Made by a program: the position numbers and the translations under genes. A DNA stretch of 64,000 bases from Amoebidium appalachense (Eukaryota; Ichthyosporea): positions 12,338,001-12,402,000 of the forward strand of contig CAVNZM010000005.1 in NCBI GenBank assembly GCA_963693365.1, in the 5' to 3' direction. Below, one piece after another: positions 14,465 to 27,578 of this stretch (the first letter of the stretch is position 1; each line of letters begins with the position of its first letter). The notes under the pieces are model-generated. The model searched no databases. It had not been told where the DNA came from and saw only the letters and a list, made by a program, of their open reading frames with translations.

Positions 14465-15602
14465 ATCCCCCGAGGTTCTCGCCTTCCCTTTTCTCCCCTC
14501 CCTCCTCACCCCCCTTCCCCCCAAACCCCTTCATCTTCCCCCCTCCCCCCCCCCCGGTCTCCCAGACCCCACGACTCCTATATCTTGTCCCTCCTCTTTC
14601 CCTCTCACCGCCCCCTGCAGAGTGCACCATACAAGCAGGTCCCCCCCCCCCCCCCTCCCCCCCACTCCTTCCCCCTTCCCCCTTCCCCCTTTCCCCCCCC
14701 CCCCCCCCCCCCCCCCCCGGTTCCCCAAACCACCTTGCATAACGGAAATTCACCCTTCCCCTTGCTATCCCCCCCCCTCTTCCCTCCTCCTTGCGATAAA
14801 ACACCCTCACCCTCCCCACCCCCGCCCCCTCTGCTTCGTTTCACTTTAGCCCGTTGCAAGTCAAATATCACTAACATTTATTCCCCCACGCAGATGGATG
14901 GCCTTTGGTGTTGCCGGTCTCTCTGTTGTTGCCGACTCCCTCTCCGCCATCAAGTACGCCCAGGTCACCCCCGTGCGCGACCCCAAGACCGGCCTGACCA
15001 CCGAATTCATCATTAAGGGCGACTATCCCAAATATGGTAATGACGATCAGCGTGTGGATGCTATTGCCAGCGATATCCTCACCAAGTTCTCCAACAAGCT
15101 TAAGGAGTACCCCACCTACCGCGGTGCCACACACACCCTCTCTGCCCTTACCATCACCTCGAACGTCGTTTACGGTCGCGCCACCGGCCCTACGCCCGAC
15201 GGCCGCAAGCGCGGTGAGGCCTTCGCACCCGGTGCAAACCCCATGCACGGACGCGATGTGTCTGGTGCTCTGTGCTCGTTGAACTCTGTTGCTCAGCTGC
15301 CGTACGAGTCGTGCCTGGATGGTATTTCCAACACTTTCTCCATCGTCCCCGCCACCCTCGGCAAGACAGAGGGCGACCGCACGCGCAACCTTGGTGCTCT
15401 GCTCGATGGATACTTCGAGAAGGGCGCTCACCACCTTAACGTTAACGTGCTTAACCGCGACACCCTATTGGACGCTATGGATCACCCTGAGAAATACCCC
15501 CAGCTCACGATCCGTGTGAGTGGTTACGCTGTGAACTTTGTGCGCCTGACCCCCGATCAGCAGCGGGAGGTGATTGCCCGCACGTTCCACGAGACCATGT
15601 AA
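12043..15602 (+). CDS. PFL: Pyruvate formate-lyase, mitochondrial-type
   Basis: Exons are 12043-12734, 13057-13619, 14055-14391 and 14894-15602, and their phases close exactly to 766 codons. The enzyme splits pyruvate and CoA into acetyl-CoA and formate by a glycyl-radical mechanism, an anaerobic route in some protists, algae and anaerobic fungi. The adjacent catalytic cysteines are residues 429-430 ([20 protein letters not shown]). The C-terminal glycyl-radical motif is IRVSGYAV with Gly741, 25 residues from the end as in bacterial enzymes. Length and colinearity match bacterial PflB closely. The extra N-terminus ([19 protein letters not shown] onward) is rich in Arg and Ala with no acidic residues until about residue 40, so mitochondrial import is likely. 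Third positions are strongly C-rich, suggesting high expression. The activating enzyme is not in this window. The final 65 coding bases and the stop are repeated just downstream. Confidence 0.96.
12735..14893 (+). repeat. Lyase introns 1-3 with C, T and A runs
   Basis: The span covers introns 12735-13056, 13620-14054 and 14392-14893 and the exons between them. Intron 1 is ordinary DNA. Intron 2 has a C run ten bases after the donor (13630-13650), a short CA array at 13680-13714, and a C run followed by an A run at about 13900-13952. Intron 3 begins with a T run at 14400-14423, then C runs at about 14430-14464, 14640-14655 and 14694-14718. Confidence 0.8.
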
Positions 15603-15708
15603 TTGGTTTTAGTTTTAAATGTTTTGTGCGCCTGACCCCTGATCAGCAGCGGGAGGTGATTGCCTGCACGTTCCACGAGACCATGTAATTGGTTTTAGTT
15701 TTAAATGT
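15537..15708 (+). repeat. 86-bp tandem duplication of the lyase 3' end
   Basis: The segment covering the last 22 lyase codons, the TAA and the start of the 3' flank (15537-15622) is repeated at 15623-15708 with two base changes (CCCCTG for CCCCCG; TGCCTGC for TGCCCGC). The copy lies behind the functional stop, and 86 is not a multiple of three, so it does not extend the protein. It would sit in the 3' UTR. Confidence 0.92.
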
Positions 15709-16114
15709 TTAAGTTTAAATGAGCGTGGTGGTTGGTGGATTGATAAGAGGCCATGCGGTTACATTTGAGCTTTGTGTGTTGACGGATAAGCTTGAGGTGC
15801 GTAGGTGATGTTGTAGGAGGGAAGGAGGAACTGAGATATTCTTGAGTATTGTTAACCTTTAAAAATTAGAAATTTTAATTGTTTAAGTTCTGTCGTAAGC
15901 AATGATGTGTATGGAAACACGGACTGGCTCCGTGGTCCGTTTTATTTAGCCGCCTGCCATTTACGAATGATGATTGGCTGGCTCCCATCTTTTTAATTTA
16001 AATTAAACCTGCGTACCAAAAGCCTTCCTTATGTGTTCCGTGGTCCCAGCACTTGGAGCCTCTTTGGTGCAAGCGAATGGTAGCTTGTTCTGTCGGTGTG
16101 TGTATAAGCGTGTG

Positions 16115-16151
<37 letters not shown>

Positions 16152-16366
16152 TTATGTTTGTGTGCTGTGTGCGCATGGCCGAATCTATGTGCCGTTGTGT
16201 AGGGGGTGTGTGTGTGTGTGTGTGTTGGGGGGGGGGTGGGGAGGGGGTGAGGGGGCTGGGGGTCGTACGAGTATGTATGACTACAGTCGGGGAACCCCAC
16301 GGTATAGGTATGTCTCTGCCGATGTCCTGCAGTCCCCCCCCCCCCCCCCTCCCCTCCCCTCCCCCC

Positions 16367-16399
<33 letters not shown>

Positions 16400-17639
16400 C
16401 TTTTTTTTTTGGCGAACTTTGGGTTGCAGAGGCCTTAGGACCGTGCATGATAGTGACTCGTCCCCCCCATCCCCACCCACCACTCTGTCCCTCCCTCCTC
16501 CCCCCCCCCCCCCCCCCTCCCCTCCCCCCTTTCCCTTTTACTCCCCATCCCTCGTCCTCTATTCTTAGCCTTGGATGCCTCCACCCCCTAGATCTCCCCA
16601 TTGGCCAATCTAAGTGTTCGTAGATGCTTCTAAGTCATTCACTTTCATCTCCTCCCCCCAAACCCCCCCCCCCCGGCCCCTCCCCTACCCTCCCCTCCCC
16701 CCTCCCCCCCCCCTCCCCCCTCCCCCCTCCCCCCCCTCCCCCACGGTGCCCCTTGACCATGCTTTGCAAAATCTGCATTATTTTATCCGTTGCGAATGCA
16801 TACTTTGTACTCTTCTCTGGAACGCATCCTCACCCCCTCTCCCTGCCGCTCTTGTCAATTCAAGGTGGTGTCGATGTAAGTGTTCCTTGCCTCTATATGG
16901 GTAGACTAGGAGTGTGTGTGCACGTGGTGTGGAGATGGTGGGTGATCGAGGGGGTCACGTGGATGGGACGACTCGGATAAGTGGGTGGGTGGTTGGGTGG
17001 GTGCGTTTGAGTGGTGGGGCAGGGGGGGGGGGGGGAGGGGGGGGGGTAATGGGTATGCAGGTTGGGGGGGGCGGGTTGGTGGGTGGGTGGGTGGGTGGGG
17101 GAAGGGGGGGGGGGGGGGGGGGGGGGGCTTTAGGCCAAACATCTGAGCTCCCAGCCTTCATTTGCCAATGGAACTAATGCACACCCCTCCCCCCTCCCCT
17201 CCCTCCCTCCCCTCCCTCCCTCCCCCCCCCCCCTCTTCCCCCCCCCCCCCCCCCGTTCCCCCCCCCTCCTCCTCCCCTTCCCCTCCCCCCTCCCCCTGCG
17301 GCCGCCCCTTCCTCATTACCCCCTTTTTTTTATTAACGAGGGTTTAGGAGGACTGCAATATTGCTTTCATTGGTTGCACAAAACATGCCTGCAACTACAA
17401 CTAAAACTAAAACTAAAACTAAAACCGATGATTAATAATCAATGTTTTTCCCGCTAGCTAATCTACTACATCCACGTTTTAGGCTAAGCACGAGGACCAA
17501 TTGAACCCCCACCACAGCATCAAAATAGTCGGGTGAGTCGCCCAGTGCAAAATTCACCCGGTGCAAAATACTTCAGCGACACTTCCCCGGACCCTCAGGC
17601 ATCCCCGGCTATTCTTCTCAGAGGCTACCCTACGGGTCC

Positions 17640-18060
17640 CATCCACTCTATCATACAGTCAAATTCAGAAGCTGAAACGTTTAAGCAGTATTTAAAATGC
17701 ATTCGTTCCTTTCATCAAAAACAGCCCCCCCCCCCCCCCCCCCCTCCCTCCTTCTCCACAACTACCCCTTCTCGACTCAAAGCCCCCCTCCCCCTCCCCC
17801 CCCCCCCTCCCACTCCCCTCCCCCTCCCCTCCCTTCTCCTTGCTCCCTCCCTTTCCCCATCCAACCCCCCCCACACAGGATTTCCTCCTTACCTCCCCCC
17901 CCCCAACGCACCCCCCCCCCCCCCCCCCCCCCCCTCTTCTATTTCGCTACCTACGATGAGTACCCCTTCTCCTCTGCATTACTATGCACACCTTAGCCAC
18001 TATCAGACAAATATCTCACGGTACCAACCAACATTACTGTACACATATCGAAGCGGCTTC
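17640..18060 (+). repeat. Diverged repeat, copy 1
   Basis: This block and 19740-20150 share an ordered set of segments separated by C runs. The clearest is CGCTACCTACGATGAGTACC at about 17947 against CGCTACCCACAATGAGTACC at about 20040, followed in both by similar CTTCTNNTTNGNATT, ATGCACACCTNAGNCACTA and CCNACCNACNTNACT stretches. The pair looks like two old copies of one C-tract-bearing element. Confidence 0.6.
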
Positions 18061-18600
18061 CCCCTCCCCCCCCCTCCCCCCCCCCTCCCCCTTCTCCTTC
18101 CCCTCCACCCCCCCCCCCCCCCCTTCCCACGTGGCCCACCCAATGCCTCCCCTCCCCCCCTCTCCCCCCCCCCCCCACCAACACCCACCTACGTAGAGGA
18201 TGTCATGGAAGGTTTGGGGGAGGGGCGCCTTATTTGGAATATGTTTGCTGAATATAAACTCTACTTGGTTGCCAGTAAATGTTTTGCACGGTTAAAACTC
18301 TGTGAGGATGCGCTGTGGTCCCTTCATTTCGCTGCCGGTCTTTCTTCGATGGCTATGGTAATTCACTTGCATGGCACCTTTTCTAGAATAACTATTGGTG
18401 TGCATGCCATGTACCAAAAGCTTACCCTCTTACCTAATTGGAAAGCTATATGTGTTACTATGACATGTGTGGATGTGTGTGTGTGTATCAAGTACACACA
18501 GACACATGCACGAGCGCCGCAGCCTTGTCAACTGGATGCTGTTGTGAGACGGTGTGTGTGAGTGTGTGTGTGTGTGTGTGGGTGGGTGGGTGGGTGGGGT

Positions 18601-18658
<58 letters not shown>

Positions 18659-18737
18659 GTGGGTGGGTGGGTGGGTGGGTGGGTGGGCGGGTGGGTGGTG
18701 GGTGGGTGAGTGAGTGAGTGTGTGTGTGTGTGTGTGC

Positions 18738-18781
<44 letters not shown>

Positions 18782-19739
18782 GGAGGAGGGGAGGGAAGGC
18801 CAGAGAAGGGGAGTGATTACGCAAGAGTATGGCTATGTAATTATAATCATTACAGCGACCCAATCGTGTCGGGCAGATGGTGTGTTTTGTCAAAGATCAT
18901 GTGAATCCCTGTATTGCAAAAGTTTAAAGAGAGTGACCCTGTATGATGCATATTTTCATGAATTCTTATGTAATATACTCTTGTGTAGTAAATAGTATAT
19001 ATTTAACTCCTTCTCTTCCCTGCATTCCTTTCACATTCCGATGACGTCCCACTGGCGTTACATGGATGAGTTCCTCGCCTTTCTATTTATAGCAGCTGGA
19101 GTGCTACTAGCAAGGCTATAAATAACTGAATAATTGGCGAGGAGATGGTGGGTGGGGTGGGCATGTTGGATAAGGGAAAAAAACGTCAAGGGGAGGGGGG
19201 TGGAGGGGGCCGGGGGGCTGGAAAGGGAGGAGGAGGAGGAAGAGGAGGAGGAGGGGGGGGGGGGGGGGGGATGTATGAGGTGATGGTGGAGCCCGTGGGT
19301 GAGTTTGAAGGGTAGAATGGTATATTTTTCTAAAAAAAATTCTGATAGCAGCCTGATGTGGAAGACTGAAGTGAGTGTGAATGCTCTGACTCACGCACGG
19401 ACCTCCCCCCCCCCCTCTTCACCCACCCACCCACCCAACAACAACAACAACCCCTTCCCCCCCCTCCCCATTCCCCCCCCCCCCCCCCCCCCCCCCCCCA
19501 CCCTCCCTGCCCCCCCCCTCCCCCCCCCCCCCCCGCCCACCCTTCCCTCCACCACGTCTTTATGTGGCATTCATGACCACTCCCCCCCCAGCCCCTCCCC
19601 TCAATCTCCCCTCCCCATCCACACAGCCCTTTCTCCATTCCCTCCCCCCCACCATCCAGCTCTCCCCTCCCACTCCCCCTTCCAGGCCTTCCCTACCTTG
19701 TCTCATAATCACCCCACCTACCAGACAGTCCATTGCACA

Positions 19740-20150
19740 ACCTTAAACGTTTAATTTTAGGCAGTATTCAACCTCCATCCAATTTTCTCCCCACAAATCG
19801 TAGCGCTCTTGTTTCTTCTTCCACCCTCTCACCCCCTCCTCCAAACAGACTAAATCACCATTTTAAGGCCCCTCCCCCCCCCCCCCCCCCCCCCCCACCC
19901 CCCACCCCCCGGCAAGTTTCTCCCTCCCTCACCCTTTTCCACTCTTACCACTCACGGATTTTCCTGTATACCCCCCTCCCTCTGCCCTCCCCCCTCCCCC
20001 CCCCCCCCCCCCCCCCCCCCCAACCCACTTCCTATACATACGCTACCCACAATGAGTACCCCTTCTTTTTCGTATTCAGATGCACACCTAAGTCACTAAC
20101 AAACGCAAACCACGCCGTACCTACTAACGTAACTCTAAACAAAAGCGAAT
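19740..20150 (+). repeat. Diverged repeat, copy 2
   Basis: This is the second copy of the element described at 17640-18060, in the same orientation about 2.1 kb away. The shared parts include the GCAGTATT segment at the start, a CAGGATTT/CGGATTTT segment in the middle, and the AATGAGTACCCCTTCT core near the end. Confidence 0.6.
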
Positions 20151-20308
20151 TGCCACCCCCTCCCCCCCCCCCCCCCCCCCCTCCCCCTCCCCTATCCCCC
20201 CCCCCCCCCCCAAAAAAAAAAAAAAAAAAAAAAAAAAAACACACAAGCACACACACATGCACGGACATACGACATACGCACATGCGCATGTGCGCGCGTG
20301 CGCGCGCG

Positions 20309-20347
<39 letters not shown>

Positions 20348-21240
20348 CACACACACACACACACACACGCACCACACACAAGCATACGCACACACATACA
20401 AACTACCACACAATAATATACATATAGACAGTACTTTTAAATAGTATCCTCTCTCCATGTGCACTCCTTAGGTCCCTATGCCCATCTCAATTATGATCGA
20501 ATCTCACATGACCACATAGCAGTGACGTTGTAAGCTAATGATTAGACTCTGAGGATCTTTCGCATGATCGATGTGATTGGGTACGCAGAGCACTTTCACT
20601 TCAATGAGTGTGATGCAGATATGCCTGGAGAGAGATAGTTGAGAGATATACTGCTCATCAGTCAGTCCACGTCGGTCAAGGTAGAGTTTGGTTGTGGATA
20701 TAACTGAAGGCAGCATGCCTGTCGGTTCGTCTTTTATGTTCGTGACTGGGAGGATCGAAACTGATCGGAGAGTGTACAAGTATTGACATGCATACCGTGT
20801 TGGCGAATATACATTCCACGATTGCATCCGTATATTTCTCAACTATCTCTATGCAGGTATACCTGCATCACATAAGGTCTTGTTTAAGCCCAATAGCCGT
20901 AAAAAATTAAGTGTAAAAATAATCCCCCCCCCCCCCTCCCTCCGCCCCTCATACCGAGGTATTCCAAATAAATGCGCTGAACGTTGACGAGCCGTACCGT
21001 AAACCATTCTTCTTCCGTCGGTGTAATACCCCCCCCCCCCCCCCCCCCCCCCCCCCCACCCACCCACCCACCCACCCACCCTTCTCCCCCCCCCCCCCCC
21101 CCCCCTCCCCCCGGCCCCCAACCTAAATTATACAACGACCTACAGCCTCCTGTGTTTCTTCGATTTCTGATTCACCCATGTTACCACCTCAATCCCCCCC
21201 CCCCCCCCCCCCTCTTCCCCCCGCCCACCCACCCCCTTCC

Positions 21241-21284
21241 CCCCCTTACCCATCAATATAGGCGGATTCCCATGTCTGCCCCCC

Positions 21285-21315
<31 letters not shown>

Positions 21316-21405
21316 AAAAAAAAAAAAATTACCACCGGCCTTCCCCCCCTTACCCATCGATATAATGCGGATTCCCGTCTCTGCCCGCCCCCCCCCCCCC
21401 CCCCC
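21241..21405 (+). repeat. Tandem pair of a 45-bp unit with C runs
   Basis: CCCCCTTACCCATC(A/G)ATATA followed by GCGGATTCCC and a TCTGCCC ending occurs at about 21241-21282 and again at 21344-21388. Each copy is followed by a long C run. The first copy also has an A run (21306-21327) before the second begins. Confidence 0.75.
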
Positions 21406-22219
21406 CCCCCCCCGGCGCCTCCCCCCTAGCCCCCCTAAACCCCCCCCAGGCGCCCCTCCCCCTCCCCCCCCCCCCCCTCCCCATCCCCCACCCCCCTCTA
21501 CCCCAATGGGGGCTGCTCACTGCCCACACTCCACTGCCACACTTGAATCTCGTGCCGCTACCGGCATCTGTATCTGAAGTCACATGTTTTACTTGTTGTT
21601 TTGGTTTAACCATTTTGTTTTGTTTTGACCATTTACAGATAACATCTCATTATGACCACTTCTTTTGGATGGGTACCAGCCCCACGGATATCATATTGCG
21701 GAGTCACAACTTTTCAGACTCAAACCGAATCAGCTGCAGAAAGCTGCCGTAGGAGACATAAGTTGGGGGCACAGTTGTCCGAGGCTGCAACTTTTTTGTA
21801 GATGGTTTAATATCAGAGTGTTTTCTGAATCAGATGTAAGAGTATATAAGGCTGCTTGTCAGCATACTTTGATCGATGTGATAACCATCATTGAATGTGT
21901 GAATAGATCATATATACTGGAACTTTGGCATCAATTCTTCAGTACTAGATTCAAACATTGTGGATATCATATATAGTGTTCATGTATCCGAATATAGTGT
22001 TTTTCAGTCTTTTTGGATGCCCTGTAGGCACTGTGAATACTGTTGTGAACTTTTGGGATACTCAGTAATATATAGCACACCAGCGATATCATCGGATGGC
22101 GAGCTCGAGCAAGGAAGGATAGTATCAAATGTGTGACACTTTATTATGAGTCGGGTGAATCGAGTATCATGCATGTGGCAGGCATTCCATTTCATGCCAT
22201 ATGCCAAAATGCCATTGCG

Positions 22220-22254
<35 letters not shown>

Positions 22255-22509
22255 ACCCCCTCTCCGCCCCGCCCCTTGGCGGCAAACCAACACACACACG
22301 GGCCAAACCCTCCCAGTCACCACCGGTACCGCAAGTGCAAGGTCCCGGAGCTCAGCATAGAAAACCAATACCATGCCAACTATTAGCATGTATTTATTCT
22401 CTGATTGTGCCGCTCCCTATTTTCCATCCACTGAAATCCCCATCCCCCCCCTTGGCAGCTGGTTCTCCATCCCGCTGGCCTCAATGCATTCTTATAGCAC
22501 TGCCCCAGA

Positions 22510-22573
<64 letters not shown>

Positions 22574-23030
22574 CCCCCCGGAGGCAAATTTCCCAAGTTC
22601 GACCCCCTTACTCAATAAGCCATACTCCCATCCAGTCCGTTAATCTCCGCATAGGCTTTCATATTCTATCTGACTAATGCGCACATCGAAGTCCGATTGC
22701 AAATTCTCATTTTCTCATCCAATGCAATTGCGATGTACAATCTTGCATGTGCATGGTCAATCCACTGCCATCACGATGCGATGGTGGGAAACTGCGTTGG
22801 AGGGGTTTCTATCTGCCCTGTCCCCATCTCCCCCTCCCTTCCACCCACCATCTGGCTTCAACCCGACCACGGCCTCCCCTTGCTTTCCCCTCCATTCTCC
22901 ATGGGCATGAATGCTAAGCCCCCTCAACTTGCCAAGTTCCACGTCACACGGTGCACCTATCCGATCTGCCCCCCTGCACGCACCAGAGCACGCTGGAGTG
23001 AGCAGCCTTACGAGAGTGATGCTGTTTTTA

Positions 23031-23380
23031 CCAATCAAACTGTAGTAAATTCCTTAATCAGCCAATCAGTGGCTAACACATGATAAGCTTTTTTAGGGTT
23101 ATAAGTAAACTGAAAATGCGGTTTTGTGAAATTGGAAAAAGAGAATTCGTATCCAAATCGGAACAAGAATCTTACATTTTACAGAATATTAGACAAGAAT
23201 TCAATTCAAATAGCACACCATGTTGGATGAAAGCACACGCACCAGCTCAAAATGTCAGCAAACATGTAGGCCGCCTTCAAACGTGGAGGTTGTGTGTTGG
23301 TGATGTGTGAATTTCAGACAGAACAGAGGTAGCAAATTAATAACGTAAAGCAACGGGAAAAATTCGCTGTGTATATAAAT
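23031..23380 (+). promoter_or_regulatory. Promoter of the ET-PRL gene: CCAAT boxes and TATA box
   Basis: CCAATC occurs at 23031-23036 and 23062-23067. A strong TATA box, TATATAAAT, lies at 23372-23380, 116 bases before the ATG at 23496, so transcription should start near 23400. This is the clearest core promoter in the window. Confidence 0.6.
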
Positions 23381-23495
23381 AATTTCACACTGTTTAGCTC
23401 TCCTGCTCGTGGTATTTCTGGTTTGGGTCAACCCATTCTTTATTCAAAAGCACTTGTTGATTTTACGGTGAATTTCAGCGAGGGAAAGAGGCACC

Positions 23496-25261
23496 ATGGC
23501 ACAACTGGACCAAGATGACATGCGCGAGCTTACACTGAGTATAAGCAAGCTGCCAGATGCAGAGCTGGAAGAGTTGAAGTCGTTGATAAAGAAACTGGTA
23601 AGCGTTTGTCTCGGCGGGTTCAAGCACGAGCACCATTTTTTTTGGTGGAATTTGGTCATGTTTGCTTAGTCTGAATGGACATGTCTAAACCTCACTTGCA
23701 CTTCTCTTCCGGTTTTTTGTGATTTGAATTTTAAAATGACCACAAACGCTGGTACTTCCTCTGTATGGATTTTTAATTTTATCCCCGGATTGCGTCCCCG
23801 GTTAGCTTCATGTTTTGGTACTACCAACTACCGACCACAAACTGGTGGGCATCCTGGCCTTTTTGACCCCTACCCAAAGCTCATTTTTCGTTTTTCTTGG
23901 TTTGATGCTTGACTTATGCCCGCGTGTGTTGGTGTGCCTGTTTTTAAAAGACATACTTCTAAACCATGTCTCGTTTTGTTTATGGGTTTGTGTTAGTGTC
24001 TGGTGTCGATGTGATACCCTGCCAGCACAGCTGTTTGTGATGCTTTGACAGGTACTGCAAAAGAAGAAAAAGCATCCAAATTTCTTGGGATGAGCTTCAT
24101 GCTGCTGCTGCTTGCAGGTGCCAAACAGGACTAAAACAAAGATATATATACTCAACCTTTTCGTTTTTGAAAACGTTGGTGGAGGATAAGGAGGAGCGAC
24201 GGAGACTCACAGCGCCGGTAGAGAAGGGGGGGGGGTGGGGGGGGGTTGGTTTTTCCAGTTTTCCATTCATTTTCTTGTTTGCTCCCATGTTCTGCTTTTT
24301 TCCGATTCTAATGTCGTTTATTGTACAGCAACCTGAGTACAAATCGACCGGTATCGATCTCAACGCGTTGACGGAGGACACTATTCTTCAGGTGCAGCAG
24401 TTTGTTCGCACCACACTCATCGAGTACAAGCAGATAAGGATTCTCATCACTGATTCTCCAAAGGATTTCAACTTACCGTACTATCTTGCGGTGAGTTTAT
24501 CTTTTTCGTTATGACGAGCTCGATTATGAGTCATTCCACGTGTTTTTTTCGGCGTGGTGTATGTGATTGGTGTGTCTGAGTGTGTTGTTTGAATATGGGT
24601 CTGGTGGTACTTGTGCTGATATCTGAAGCGGCCATGTGTGGACCATATTGCTGGGGCCTTTCATACCTATTAGTAGAGTGCCTTGCAACCTAAAAGTATT
24701 TTCAAATATTCTTTGGTCTTTAACGGATTTTTAAAAAAACACGGCTTTACTCTCCCCCCCCCTCTCCCCCTCCCCCCCTTCTCTCTCCCCAACTGTTCAC
24801 CTCATCGGCGGGGGACATGGGGGAGGGGGGTGAACGTGGGGGGGGATTTCGATAGTCTCCTAAGTGCCAAATTCACGTGACCCTAATCGTTACAAAGGCA
24901 CAAAAACACGACACACCTTCGCTCTTTACCTTCCTTCCTCCCCCTCTCCCTTCCCCCCACCCCCCCGGCCCGCCATCTTCCTTTCCCCAATAGCTGCCTC
25001 TGCCCTCCCCCCCCCCCCCCCCCCCCTCCCTGCACGCATACTCTTTATGTATGGCTTGCATTCTGCATCGTGTTATCCGTTTGTTCTTGTGTACTTCGTA
25101 CTTTTTGACGCATTCAAAACCCCCCCTGCGCGCATCCGCCTTATGCACACACCTGCGTGGACATATTCCATGCACACATCATCCGGTCGGCGTTTTGATT
25201 GTACACACAGACACATGCACTTGCGCCTGATTAAGAGGCTCTAGGCCGATAAGAAGTAGAA

Positions 25262-25293
<32 letters not shown>

Positions 25294-25570
25294 ACCCCCG
25301 CGGCCATCCCTTCTTTCTCCCTTCTTCTCCGATATTGCTTCCCCTCCCCTCTTCCCCTACCCATCTCATCAATTTCTCTTTCACAGCCACAACACACTTT
25401 GCTACCACTCCGTTTATTAAGTGGTATTGGCAGATTCAGGACCAATATTGACCTTTTTGTTAGCGGTATGTGATGGCAATGCAAGATGTTGATGTAAGGT
25501 TTCTCCCCACAGACGTATGAGCGATATGGAGTTACGGATGTGGTGAGAACGTGTGACGCAGGTAGGCTTC

Positions 25571-25612
<42 letters not shown>

Positions 25613-25876
25613 GAGGGTTATCTTCCCTGACCCCTGATTGAGCTGGTCGGCTGATCTTTCTACACTATCTTGTCTTTTCTTTACCCCCGCCCCTCCCCCC
25701 CCCCCCCCCCCCCCCTCCCCCCGGTCGGAAAAGTTCCTGACCAATGATTCTGCATCATTAAGGGAACGTCGTTCCTTACCCCCCCCCCCCCCCCCCCCCC
25801 CCCCCGGCCCCAAATAAACAAATAAATAAATAAAAGAAAAAAAATAAAAAAAAAAATAACCAAAACAAAACGCGCG

Positions 25877-25934
<58 letters not shown>

Positions 25935-27502
25935 GACACAGACACAGACACACACACACACACACACACACACATCTACATAACCCCAACCCTACCACCC
26001 AACCAGCTACTACCGCCCCCCCCTCCCCCCCCCCCCCCCCCCCCCCCCCACACACACACAGACAGCCCCCAGCCCACCAGCCCACCACCCACCCCACATC
26101 GTCACACACACACCATCAGCATTACCCGGGCAAATCCTCACTTATTTGGGGTGCTCTGGGCCAAATATCATAACCAGTGGCACCCCCCCCCCCCCCCCCC
26201 CCCCCCCCCGGCCCTTCCTTTTGCAATTTCTATGTGTGTGCCTATACTAGGGCTATATGAATCTCTCAGGATTTCTATACGCCCAATACCAACCTGTTTA
26301 GCTCCACATATGCACCCAAGGCTATAAACTGCAAACCCTGAAATCATCCCACATATCCCATTGAATCTGTATCCAGCATTTGGATATACCCGTTAACACT
26401 AATACCGTGTGTATGCAGAGTACCAAACGGGGCCGTTAACGGAAGCAGGCATCAAGTTTTGGGTAAGTGACTGCAACCATTCCCCCCCCCCCCCCCCCCC
26501 CCTTTTTTTTTCCCCCGATTGACCCCCCCCCCCCCCCCCCCGGCCCCTCCCCTCCCCATCCCCCTCTCTCCCCCCCATCTCCCCTCTCCCACTGTTCCAC
26601 AGTCTGAGGGCTTTGTAGATACCCGACCTACACTCAAGCTTGTTCTCATTGTGTCTACATGTCTCTCTGCCTTGTGTTTTGCTCTTGTGGGCTGAATATC
26701 CTCAGTGTTCCTTGCCACCACTGATAGTGCATACATCCCCCCATACATCCCCCCCCCCCCCCCCCCCCCCCCTCCTGCCCTTTCCCTTTCCCCCCATGCC
26801 TCAGAGACACACACACTGTAAACCCACTACAAAATTTAACAAAAAAGGGATGCTGAGGCAGGGGGGGATGCGGAGGCAAGGGGTGATGGGGGATTGGGGG
26901 AAAGGGGGGGGCGCCTGGGGAGAAAGAGGAGGGGGAGGGGGGGGGGGGGGGGGAGGGGGAGGGGGGAATGGGGGGGAATGGGGAGGCATACACGCGTGCA
27001 CACACACATCGGCATGGATGTACGGACAAGCACACACGTTGCATATGGCCGATTGCTGTATGATGCATTTCCACTCTCTTAACGATTGAAGATTGTCACG
27101 TGTTGTTTGGCGCTGGTTTAGGCCCAGCCTCGAATTGAATCAATTGTCTGCCTTAACATAATAACGGCGTTTGAAGGTCGACTGCTGTCCTCCCATCTAT
27201 ATCTTTAATGAGAGCTTGGTGGATGTACGTAGCAAAAATTTCTCCATACCACAATCTTTACTAGTCTCTAAGTAAAGAGCGTGATTCTTCCCCCCCCCCC
27301 CCATCTTTTGATGATGGCCTTGGGTTTATTAGGCTTTGTTCAAACATGCCCTCATCCTGTAGACTGACCAAGGCAACAGGATTGGAGGTTTGAGGATGGA
27401 GATGTGGCCTCAAATGACATCATCGATGATTGGCTGGATCTGGTCAACGAGGTACGGGCCTGGGTTGATGGGTGCAGGCATGGGATAAAGGGGGAAATGT
27501 GG

Positions 27503-27578
<76 letters not shown>

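Larger units (their letters stand above)
15709..23030. other. Long repeat-rich intergenic region
   Basis: No convincing gene is present between the lyase and the phosphatase. Contents include (TG)n at about 16112-16149, C runs at 16335-16398, 16500-16520, 17230-17256, 19474-19500, 19868-19896, 20160-20211, 21030-21058, 22220-22254 and 22511-22572, a G run at 17107-17127, mixed GT/GGGT arrays at 18555-18778, four CTAAAA units at 17401-17424, and A-run plus CA/CG arrays at 20212-20400. An open frame over 18180-18460 and others at 20500-20830 and 21665-21976 show no recognisable domain, and the last has no ATG. Confidence 0.7.

Noticed and set aside
17533-18561. 342-residue open frame with a non-repeat C-terminal third (18180-18460)
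   Set aside because: The frame is kept open by C runs. The last 90 residues have ordinary composition but no recognisable family and no supporting splice sites.
20504-20842. 112-residue minus-strand frame outside repeats
   Set aside because: The first ATG gives about 107 residues without any recognisable feature. A chance open frame cannot be excluded, so no gene is called.
21665-21976. 103-residue frame of ordinary composition
   Set aside because: It has no ATG, no recognisable domain and no flanking exon signals.
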